Of a DNA stretch of 20,016 bases, positions 1-5,244 are shown piece after piece. Each line of letters begins with the position of its first letter. The stretch's first letter is position 1. Source of the stretch: CAYMLQ01 sp964390795 (GTDB lineage Bacteria > Verrucomicrobiota > Kiritimatiellia > RFP12 > UBA1067); assembly GCA_964390795.1 (NCBI GenBank), contig CAYMLQ010000067.1, positions 1 through 20,016 on the forward strand. Direction: 5' to 3'. The translations under genes and the position numbers were made by a program. The notes under the pieces were generated by a model. The model was not told where the DNA came from. It was given only the letters and a program-made list of their open reading frames with translations, and did not search any database.

Positions 1-200
1 GACGCCTCGCCCTACCGCCTGCGGCTCAGCGACTTGCCTGTAAACAGCGAGCGAATCGTCTTGGCGAGCCGCCGGCCCTGTTCATCTTCTTTTGAAGTCA
101 GTGAAACGGGGATGCGCCCGTTCGCCGCGTCCTTTTTTTATTTCCGCACCCGCAAGACTCTGTGCTACTCTATGATTCATAAATAAGGAGTTCTTTGCCC

Positions 201-920
201 ATGCTACGTTTAGGTGTGAACATCGACCATGTGGCCACGCTGCGCCAGGCGCGGCGCACGGTATATCCGAGTCTGGTGGAGGCGGCCGCGCTCTGCGAGC
301 GGGCCGGCGCGCACGGCATCACGATCCATCTGCGCGAAGACCGCCGCCACATTCAGGACGCGGATGTCTACGCGCTGCGCCAATCGCTCAAGACCCGCAT
401 GAATCTCGAGATGGCGAACAACCCCGACATCGTGGCGGTCGCCTTGGACGTCAAGCCGGACGAGGTCTGCATGGTGCCGGAGCGGCGCGAGGAGCTGACC
501 ACCGAGGGCGGCCTGGACGTGGCGGGCCAGCGCGCTGAGCTGGCCCCGGTGGTGGCGTCGCTGCGCCAGGCGGGCATCAGCGTCAGCATGTTCATCGATC
601 CGGATCTGCGGCAGGTCGAGGCCTCTGCGGAGATCGGCGCGCCGTACATCGAGCTGCACACCGGCGCATATGCCGAGCGCACGCGCTCGGAGCGCGAGCT
701 GGAGCTGGGACGCCTGATCGCCGCGGCCAAGCGCGCGCACGAAATCGGGCTCAAGGTGAACGCGGGGCACGGGCTGAGCCTCGACAACCTCGGGCCGATT
801 CTCAATATTCCGCATCTCGATACGCTCAACATCGGACACAGCATCGTCTGCCACGCGCTCTTTGTCGGGCTCGAGCAGGCGGTTCTGGCCATGCTAGGTA
901 AGTTAGGAGTTAGAAGTTAG
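201..920 (+). CDS. pdxJ: Pyridoxine 5'-phosphate synthase PdxJ
   Basis: Cytosolic enzyme of the DXP-dependent vitamin B6 pathway; it condenses 1-deoxy-D-xylulose 5-phosphate with 3-amino-2-oxopropyl phosphate to give pyridoxine 5'-phosphate. The 239-aa length is normal for the family. Family signatures run in order: GVNIDHVATLRQAR near the N-terminus, HLREDRRH (conserved active-site His region), RMNLEMA (catalytic Glu), TEGGLDV, VNAGHGL (second catalytic His) and LNIGHSIV. ATG at 201 is chosen because AAGGAG (185-190) lies 10 nt upstream; a TTG at 195 would be too close to it. A TATGAT hexamer at 171-176 could be a -10 box, but no good -35 is seen. The last codons (GKLGVRS) and the TAG stop lie inside a GTTAGGA heptamer repeat, so the natural C-terminus may have been replaced by repeat sequence. 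No other pdx gene is nearby. Confidence 0.96.
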   Translation: MLRLGVNIDHVATLRQARRTVYPSLVEAAALCERAGAHGITIHLREDRRHIQDADVYALRQSLKTRMNLEMANNPDIVAVALDVKPDEVCMVPERREELTTEGGLDVAGQRAELAPVVASLRQAGISVSMFIDPDLRQVEASAEIGAPYIELHTGAYAERTRSERELELGRLIAAAKRAHEIGLKVNAGHGLSLDNLGPILNIPHLDTLNIGHSIVCHALFVGLEQAVLAMLGKLGVRS

Positions 921-932
921 GAGTTAGGAGTT
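902..932 (+). repeat. GTTAGGA heptamer tandem repeat overlapping the pdxJ stop
   Basis: Four consecutive 7-bp units are visible: GTTAGGA (902-908), GTTAGAA (909-915), GTTAGGA (916-922) and GTTAGGA (923-929), then a partial GTT. The pdxJ stop TAG is 918-920, inside the third unit. Related words in the complementary sense (AACTCCT, AACTTCT, CACTCCT) follow at about 964-992, so the two blocks can form an imperfect stem. A related GGAGTTAGGAGT word recurs near 4684-4695. Confidence 0.8.
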
Positions 933-982
933 CTGTTGATTCAACGAGACGCGAGACGACCTTAACTCCTCCCTCGTAACTT

Positions 983-1008
983 CTCACTCCTCCTTCTCAC
1001 GGAGTGAG
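983..1008 (+). promoter_or_regulatory. Hairpin covering the Shine-Dalgarno of the LysM/YkuD gene
   Basis: CTCACTCC (983-990) is perfectly complementary to GGAGTGAG (1001-1008), with a 10-nt loop. The right arm contains GGAG (1001-1004), the ribosome binding site of the ATG at 1011. An alternative pairing exists between GGAGTTAGAAGTT (906-918) and AACTTCTCACTCC (978-990), 12 of 13 positions, which would free that site. The complementarity is seen in the sequence; the regulatory role is inferred. Confidence 0.4.
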
Positions 1009-1010
1009 TT

Positions 1011-2108
1011 ATGTCCTTACAGCGCGGTTCCTTCGGGATCGAGTTCGACGAACGCCAGGGCTTCCCTTACCGCAAGCTCTGGTGGGCGGTCGTATTGATC
1101 CCCGTGGTCTCCGTGGCCGTGCTGTTTGTCCGCGGCTGCCCCGGCGACGCCACGCCGGACGCGCTCGACGAAGATCCCGCGCACGCCGCCCGCTATGACG
1201 CGCCGGAGGTGAAAGCCGAGCGGGAGCGGCCCTCGCTGTTCCGGCACTTCTTTCAGAAATGGACGCGGTCGCCGCCTGCGGACAAGCCTGGCGCGGCCCC
1301 GACCGCTCCCCTACAGGGCGACGGGTGGATGGCGTCGACGGCGCAGCAGCCGTTGCCCGGCGTTAAGAATCAGTCGGCGGAGGTCAAGCGCCTGTTGGAG
1401 CAGGCCGCCGCAAAGGAGGTCGAGGACGATCTGCTGGGCGCGCGCTTGGTTTTCCGGCAACTCCTCGTGCGGAAGGATGCCGAAGAGGTCCGCCCCTTTG
1501 TGGAGCGGAAGATCGGAACCCTCAACACGGCACTGGTGTTCACGGACCGGCCCATGCCGGAAAAGGCCAAACACCGCATCGCTTCGGGCGACCTGGTCGG
1601 CAAGCTTTCGAAGCGGTACGGCTGCACGCAGGACTATCTGCTCAGGGCCAACGGGATCGACAAGCCGGAGCTGCTGCGCATCGGGCGCGAGATCTGGGTG
1701 CTGACGAATCCGGTGTTTGAACTCACCGTGTTCAAGAAGGGTGGCAGCGCGGTGCTGACGCTCAACGGCCAGTTCTATAAACGCTTTCCTGTCGGCGCGG
1801 GCAAGCCGGAAGAGTGTCCGAATGGAACCTATGCGGTCCGCAGCCGGGTGAAGAAACCGGTCTACCGGAGTCCCGAGCACGGCGAGATCCCGTTCGGGAA
1901 CTCCAAGAACATTCTGGGCTCCTGCTGGATCTCGCTTACGGCGACGGGAGAGACGTCAGAGGCTTTGGGCTTCGGCCTGCACGGCACCTGGAACGAGTCG
2001 ACGCTCGGGCGGCCCTCCGACGCCGGGCGCATCCGCTTCCGCAACGCCGACATCGAAGAACTTTACACGCTGCTTCCCGCCGGCTCGCTCGTGAACGTCA
2101 CCGAGTGA
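1011..2108 (+). CDS. Membrane-anchored LysM/YkuD (L,D-transpeptidase-fold) protein lacking the catalytic Cys
   Basis: A 365-aa envelope protein. Residues about 24-40 (LWWAVVLIPVVSVAVLF) form one membrane anchor, probably with the rest periplasmic. A Pro/Ala-rich linker and a helical segment (about 120-165) follow, then a LysM peptidoglycan-binding domain (about 188-231, ending GREIWVL), then a YkuD domain to the C-terminus. YkuD enzymes make 3-3 crosslinks or attach proteins to peptidoglycan through a Cys in SHGCIRM, 16 residues after the His of HGT. Here HGT is present (His324), but the aligned motif reads SDAGRIRF with Arg340 (CGC) where Cys is expected, so transpeptidation looks impossible by the known mechanism. 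Flanking elements (TLGRP, IRFRN, LLPAGSLV) are kept, which argues against random decay. ATG 1011 is preceded by GGAG at 1001-1004. It lies 90 bp after pdxJ and may be co-transcribed. Confidence 0.85.
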   Translation: MSLQRGSFGIEFDERQGFPYRKLWWAVVLIPVVSVAVLFVRGCPGDATPDALDEDPAHAARYDAPEVKAERERPSLFRHFFQKWTRSPPADKPGAAPTAPLQGDGWMASTAQQPLPGVKNQSAEVKRLLEQAAAKEVEDDLLGARLVFRQLLVRKDAEEVRPFVERKIGTLNTALVFTDRPMPEKAKHRIASGDLVGKLSKRYGCTQDYLLRANGIDKPELLRIGREIWVLTNPVFELTVFKKGGSAVLTLNGQFYKRFPVGAGKPEECPNGTYAVRSRVKKPVYRSPEHGEIPFGNSKNILGSCWISLTATGETSEALGFGLHGTWNESTLGRPSDAGRIRFRNADIEELYTLLPAGSLVNVTE

Positions 2109-2246
2109 CCGAGGACGAATAGAATCAGGGCAATGCCAAGTGAAGATGCGTACTGCCCCTGAGTCTCGCCATCAGTTGCCGTTCTGTCATCGCCGCGCGT
2201 CTTTCGGGGTTGGCGCTCGACTGGGACCAGAAGTGTCCGTCGGGCA

Positions 2247-2298
2247 TGGAGCGGCGCGGCTTCCCGCGCCGGCCGGAACGCGAAGGCGTTCCGCTCCA
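2247..2298. repeat. 52-nt cloverleaf-like compound inverted repeat
   Basis: An outer stem TGGAGC (2247-2252)/GCTCCA (2293-2298) encloses two perfect hairpins. The first is GGCGCGG (2253-2259), loop CTTC, CCGCGCC (2264-2270). The second is GGAACGC (2275-2281), loop GAAG, GCGTTCC (2286-2292). A GGCC linker (2271-2274) separates them. All 20 base pairs are Watson-Crick, and the two tetraloops are complementary to each other. It resembles REP/BIME-type extragenic elements; its identity is not known to me. Confidence 0.8.
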
Positions 2299-2388
2299 AA
2301 CCGCTCGCGGGCTGTTGTCAGGTGCGTATAGAGAGAGACCGAATCGTCAGTGAAAACAGGGATGCTCCCATCGGTCGTCTGCTGTCGG

Positions 2389-2412
2389 ATTCACTTCTCA
2401 TGAGAAGTGAAT
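2389..2412. repeat. 24-bp perfect palindrome, left copy
   Basis: ATTCACTTCTCA followed by its exact reverse complement TGAGAAGTGAAT. A second copy with two mismatches is at 4490-4513. The similarity extends 6 bp leftward (TGTCG plus one variable base), giving a 30-bp match with three mismatches. The two copies bracket the vapBC and HEAT-repeat genes. Confidence 0.85.
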
Positions 2413-2549
2413 TTGCAATCGCAAGACCATCCGGCGTTTGAACGAATAATGGCGCTCTTACGCGCATACTTCAAATAGGCGCTAATGAGTCGTTGTAGCA
2501 TGTCGAAATACGGCCCCCATACGTGCGGACGAAGTCGCGGGAGCGTTCG

Positions 2550-2963
2550 CTAATGACCTGTCGCGTCGTGCGTTTTCAGAATCTTCAACGACGAGTGTTT
2601 TGCGATGTGGTCGAAATCGCGGTCGTTGTGCAAGAGAGGCAGGTCGTTCTCGATGGCAACGGCAGCGATCATGCAATCGATCGGCTTCCGGATTGTGACT
2701 CCTTTCTTGCGAAGCTCGCGATAGAGTTCCGCAGCACGCACAAAAGTGGCCGGATGCATAGGCAGGATGATCAGCACATCCAGATAATCGCGCGTCTTGC
2801 GGTAGTCCGAGTCCGAACGGATGCCCTGAAGGATCTCAGTCAGGATGACTCCGCACAAACACAGATCCACGTCACCTTTGAGCAATTCGTCAAGCGCGAG
2901 CACATGCGACTCCGACCGACTCCCGAAGTAGTCGATCCAGACGGTTGTGTCGACGAGCACCAT
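2550..2963 (-). CDS. vapC: VapC-type PIN-domain ribonuclease toxin
   Basis: A 137-aa protein typical in length of VapC toxins, Mg-dependent RNases that cleave tRNA, rRNA or mRNA and are held inactive by a cognate VapB. Conserved acidic residues of the PIN active site are visible: Asp5 (VDTTVWIDYF), Glu43 (LTEILQG), Asp96 (KPIDCMIA) and Asp114/Asp116 (HNDRDFD). The ATG at 2963-2961 overlaps the stop codon of the upstream antitoxin by one base (TAATG), indicating translational coupling; a longer in-frame reading upstream would run across the antitoxin gene and is not used. The gene is less GC-rich than the ech operon, consistent with horizontal acquisition. RNA target unknown. Confidence 0.9.
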   Translation of the reverse strand: MVLVDTTVWIDYFGSRSESHVLALDELLKGDVDLCLCGVILTEILQGIRSDSDYRKTRDYLDVLIILPMHPATFVRAAELYRELRKKGVTIRKPIDCMIAAVAIENDLPLLHNDRDFDHIAKHSSLKILKTHDATGH

Positions 2964-3163
2964 TAGACCCGTGCCTCCCGCCATTCGGACAGCTTGCCTT
3001 CCCACGCGATGTTGCCCCTCAATTCCAACAGGCGGCGCTGGCGGGCGTGTCGCCGAACCTCCTGCAAGGCGTGGTCGATCAGGGCACGCCGGGTCTTGAT
3101 GCCCGTTAATTTCTGGCACTCTTCCACGAGCGCATCGTCCATCACCACATTGGTTCTGCTCAT
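2963..3163 (-). CDS. vapB: VapB-type antitoxin
   Basis: A 66-aa protein directly upstream of, and one base overlapping, the PIN toxin gene. The N-terminal half (RTNVVMDDALVEECQKLTG..TRRALIDHALQEV) matches the ribbon-helix-helix pattern of VapB antitoxins, a beta-strand with TNVV followed by two helices, which dimerises to bind its own promoter. The C-terminal half (RRHARQRRLLELRGNIAWEGKLSEWREARV) is charged and would wrap the toxin. The start is supported by a GGAG-type ribosome site about 9-12 nt upstream. An inverted repeat overlapping the likely promoter (3182-3211) is a plausible operator, so the pair is probably autoregulated. Confidence 0.88.
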   Translation of the reverse strand: MSRTNVVMDDALVEECQKLTGIKTRRALIDHALQEVRRHARQRRLLELRGNIAWEGKLSEWREARV

Positions 3164-3181
3164 ACTCTTCGCCTCCAGTCA

Positions 3182-3216
3182 ATACACATGGTATGACGGT
3201 TTAATGTGTATGGCAA
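3182..3216 (-). promoter_or_regulatory. Probable vapBC promoter with overlapping operator
   Basis: Reading the minus strand, TTGCCA (3216-3211) and TACCAT (3193-3188) are separated by exactly 17 nt, a sigma-70-like pair. An 8-bp inverted repeat ATACACAT (3182-3189)/ATGTGTAT (3204-3211) overlaps both the -10 box and the edge of the -35 box. This fits the autorepression expected of a VapB operator. It lies 25-50 bp upstream of the vapB ATG. Confidence 0.55.
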
Positions 3217-3224
3217 GGACGATT

Positions 3225-4172
3225 TCACGGATTCTTGTCGATTCTGCCCTTAAGCTCCCGCCATGCGCGAACGAAGGCGCCCCATGTCCAAAGTTCGAAT
3301 ACGCCGAAATTCCTCTTCATCTCTTCATTCCACCCGAACTGCTCGACAAGCTTCTTGGTCTTTCGGCTCACGTTCTCATCTGGATCATTCAGTCCGATCT
3401 TGATGACTGGGAAGGCAAGGTGCCCTGCATCATGGAGGATGGTTGTGGCATTTGGTGTCGCGTCGGATTCATTGCCCTTGGTGGCCCAAAGGAAGATGTC
3501 AAAGACATCTGGCAGCAGTGACTGAACGTTCTCTCTGATGGTGTTGGCCGATGAGGCGAGTCTCTGCGCGTCGGGTTGGCGAGAGTACTTTGCCTGCCGC
3601 AGGAAATCCAGTGCACCTCGAATTTGTGGCGAGGGTTCGTGTCTGTCTATTTTTCGTAGGGCAACGAAGGCTGCGTAGTATGAGTACCATCCTTTGGGCT
3701 TGTCGCGGATCTGGGCGAGGTGCGGCACCGCCGCCTCGCTTCGGATTTCGCCGAGAGCCTTGATCGCGTTGCGAACGTGCCATTCGTCGTGGCTGTCGAG
3801 AAAGGCGATGTAAACCGGTTCTGCATCTTGCTCCGGGGTCCATGTCAGTGCGTATGCCGCGTGGTCGCGAACGTCGTCCATGCCGCTGGAGAAAGCATCA
3901 ATCAGTGCGGAGCGGGCGGTCTTTGTGTTGATCTGGCCCAAGCATCGAACAGCGTAGTATCGGCTTCGCTCGTTCTCATTCCGCAAGGCATCGCGAAGGG
4001 GCGGGACCGCCTCGTCTCCTTTTCGCGTTAGAATTCCGCAAGCGGTGTTGCAGGTGTTGTTGCCTTGGTCTTGAACCGCAAGATCGTCGATCAACTGCGA
4101 GACTGTTTTCTCAGCGTGCACGCTGGTGCATGCAATCAAGATGGCGACGGTTGCCGCGATGCTCGTCTTCAT
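3225..4172 (-). CDS. Exported HEAT-repeat protein of unknown function
   Basis: A 315-aa protein from the ATG at 4172 (MKTSIAATVAILIACTSVHAEK). This start begins with a clear signal sequence and is preferred over an in-frame GTG 27 nt upstream. Cleavage could be after SVHA (signal peptidase I) or before the Cys of LIAC (lipobox); I cannot decide. Residues about 50-180 contain helical HEAT-like repeats such as RSRYYAVRCLGQI, VRDHAAYALTW, WHVRNAIKALGEI and YYAAFVALRKI. The C-terminal half is less repetitive and includes KTKKLVEQFGWNEEMKR. HEAT repeats normally form protein-binding scaffolds; no enzymatic motif is visible. The stop lies 8 bp beyond the vapBC promoter -35 box, on the same strand. 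The composition is less GC-rich than the flanking genes. No function is assigned. Confidence 0.75.
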   Translation of the reverse strand: MKTSIAATVAILIACTSVHAEKTVSQLIDDLAVQDQGNNTCNTACGILTRKGDEAVPPLRDALRNENERSRYYAVRCLGQINTKTARSALIDAFSSGMDDVRDHAAYALTWTPEQDAEPVYIAFLDSHDEWHVRNAIKALGEIRSEAAVPHLAQIRDKPKGWYSYYAAFVALRKIDRHEPSPQIRGALDFLRQAKYSRQPDAQRLASSANTIRENVQSLLPDVFDIFLWATKGNESDATPNATTILHDAGHLAFPVIKIGLNDPDENVSRKTKKLVEQFGWNEEMKRNFGVFELWTWGAFVRAWRELKGRIDKNP

Positions 4173-4341
4173 TTCATGATCCCCAACGTCAGCGACCACC
4201 GAACCCGTGAGCCGCAGGCGAACGAGGGTTCGGTGTGTCGCCGTGTTGGGAATAGTCTCTCTCTTTTCTTCCGGGCTGTCGAGGGATTTCGGGACAGCCC
4301 AAGCGGTCGGTCTGGTGCTGCGCAGGTCTCACCGATCTTTT

Positions 4342-4359
4342 CACACCTCGCGAAGTGTG
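4342..4359. repeat. Near-palindrome between two 40-bp-spaced direct repeats
   Basis: CACACC-TCGCGA-AGTGTG is a palindrome with one mismatched pair. It sits between two copies of AGGTCTCAC at 4324-4332 and 4364-4372. Protein binding or mobile-element origin is possible; neither is shown. Confidence 0.5.
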
Positions 4360-4489
4360 GAAGAGGTCTCACGCTAAGAAGACCCGGAGACCCAAAGGTA
4401 AGAAGAGGTGCTTTCTCATCTTGGGGTCTTCGGATCTTGGCGTGGGCCCATCCACCCTGTGTCCATCTGTCCGTCGCTCGATTTGTCGT

Positions 4490-4513
4490 ATTCACTTATC
4501 ATGAGAAGTGGAT
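4490..4513. repeat. 24-bp palindrome, right copy (2 mismatches)
   Basis: ATTCACTTATCATGAGAAGTGGAT matches the perfect palindrome at 2389-2412 at 22 of 24 positions and is preceded by the same TGTCG. The two copies are in equivalent context and 2.1 kb apart. Confidence 0.8.
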
Positions 4514-4679
4514 AGACGTTCGCCTGACCTTCGTGGTCTAGGAACCCTGTACCGTTCGTGATTCTTCTCTCTCCCAAAACATTATGCGTAACTGGGAAAA
4601 GACTAACTGCCCGTTGCCACGAAAGGGGGGATGGATGAATGCGGAGGAGCTGAACCGGCCGGTATCATTTTCGTGCTGG

Positions 4680-4856
4680 AGGGAGGAGTTAGGAGTCGGA
4701 AAGAGGGGAGGAACGCTCAACGTCCAACGCTCAACTCTCAACTCTCAAGTGGGGAGGGGAGAACGGCGGTCGGCGGTCGGAAGTCGGAGGGAGAGGGAGA
4801 AGGAGGAGAGGGAACGCCGAACGCGGAACGTCGAACACCGAACTCAGAAGGGGGAA
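4680..4856. repeat. Word-like degenerate repeat block
   Basis: Successive blocks of related short words: GGAGTTAGGAGT; AACGCTCAACGTCCAACG then CTCAACTCTCAACTCTCAA; GGCGGTCGGCGGTCGGAAGTC; GGGAGAGGGAGAAGGAGGAG; and GAACGCCGAACGCGGAACG continuing with TCGAACACCGAACTC. Each block is a slowly drifting 6-10 bp unit. The pattern resembles intergenic filler that I associate with Verrucomicrobiota and related genomes. No coding potential is credible. Confidence 0.7.
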
Positions 4857-4875
4857 CACGGGCGGGACGCCCGTG
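4857..4875 (-). repeat. GC-rich 8-bp hairpin downstream of the ech operon
   Basis: CACGGGCG (4857-4864), loop GGA, CGCCCGTG (4868-4875) is a perfect hairpin, 28 bp past the echF stop on the minus strand. The surrounding GACGCCCGTGCCACGG is a sequence I recognise as widely dispersed in Verrucomicrobiota-type genomes, read in some frames as GRDARATG. It could stop ech transcription, although on the minus strand it is followed by TTCCCCC rather than a T-run. Confidence 0.7.
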
Positions 4876-4902
4876 CCACGGGAGAGGGGAGAACGCGGAT
4901 CG

Positions 4903-5241
4903 TCAGGCGCGTTCGATCACTTCGCGGTCTTTGGTCACCGTAGGTTTGCCGTGGGCGGTGAGCAGCACCAGGCAGCCCTTGGGGCAGGCCTCGACGCAGG
5001 AGCTGCAGGTGATGCAGCGCAGGCGGTCGATGGTCCAGCGCTTGGCCGCGCGGTCCACCTCGATGGCCTGCGTGGGACACTTCTTGGCGCAGAGGGTGCA
5101 GTAGGTGCAGTCGGTCAGGACGACGCCCAGCGAGCCGCGCGAACCGGGCAAAGCGTGCCGGGGCTCGAACGGATAGCGGCTCGTATAGGGCTTGCGAAAC
5201 AGCCACTTCATCACCAGGCCGGTCATGCAGAAAAGAGACAT
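4903..5241 (-). CDS. echF: Ech hydrogenase ferredoxin-type subunit EchF (NuoI-like)
   Basis: A 112-aa polyferredoxin subunit that would carry electrons between soluble ferredoxin and the hydrogenase small subunit on the cytoplasmic face. Two [4Fe-4S] motifs are complete: CTYCTLCAKKCP (Cys45, 48, 51, 55) and CITCSSCVEACP (Cys76, 79, 82, 86), with an extra Cys90 after the second. The N-terminal MKWLFRKPYTSRYPF is typical of the NuoI/EchF family. It is the last gene of the ech operon. Its ATG lies 3 bp beyond the echE stop, and GGAG within the echE tail serves as ribosome site. The C-terminal tail after the second cluster is short. Assignment to Ech rather than complex I rests on the six-gene context and the nickel ligands of EchE. 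Confidence 0.93.
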   Translation of the reverse strand: MSLFCMTGLVMKWLFRKPYTSRYPFEPRHALPGSRGSLGVVLTDCTYCTLCAKKCPTQAIEVDRAAKRWTIDRLRCITCSSCVEACPKGCLVLLTAHGKPTVTKDREVIERA

Positions 5242-5244
5242 CGT

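Larger units (their letters stand above)
2109..2549. other. Intergenic region with structured repeats, no gene seen
   Basis: No convincing coding sequence. It holds a cloverleaf-like inverted repeat (2247-2298), a short sequence repeated from near position 97 (2346-2369), and a 24-bp palindrome (2389-2412). From about 2380 the composition becomes visibly less GC-rich. No clear factor-independent terminator (hairpin plus T-run) is seen after the YkuD gene. Confidence 0.6.
4173..4902. other. Long intergenic region made of repeats, no gene seen
   Basis: Upstream of the HEAT-repeat gene and downstream of echF. Part one (4320-4440) has a 9-bp direct repeat AGGTCTCAC spaced 40 bp (4324 and 4364), a palindrome-like segment at 4342-4359, and an inverted pair GAAGACCC/GGGTCTTC around 4377 and 4427. 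Part two (4490-4513) is the right copy of the 24-bp palindrome. Part three (about 4680-4880) is a run of purine-rich word-like repeats ending in a GC-rich hairpin. Short reading frames here are Arg/Gly/Glu-rich translations of the repeats and look non-coding. Confidence 0.65.

Noticed and set aside
12..131. A short minus-strand frame reading GRIPVSLTSKEDEQ and ending SLSRRR
   Set aside because: About 37-40 residues with a stop directly upstream and no start codon or ribosome site; treated as chance, although its DNA shares a short repeat with 2346-2369.
195..200. TTG at 195 as pdxJ start
   Set aside because: Only 4 nt from AAGGAG; ATG at 201 gives better spacing and the family N-terminus.
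2523..2966. A 147-codon plus-strand frame over vapC
   Set aside because: Antisense to a PIN toxin with all active-site acids and correct overlap with its antitoxin; no ribosome site or known domain.
4680..4856. CRISPR array
   Set aside because: Units drift continuously and lack constant 20-40 bp repeats with unique equal-length spacers; no cas genes in the window.
4584..5104. Plus-strand frames through the repeat block (119 and 157 codons)
   Set aside because: They translate word-like repeats (RERE, GRDARATG) and run into the antisense of echF; no protein signature.
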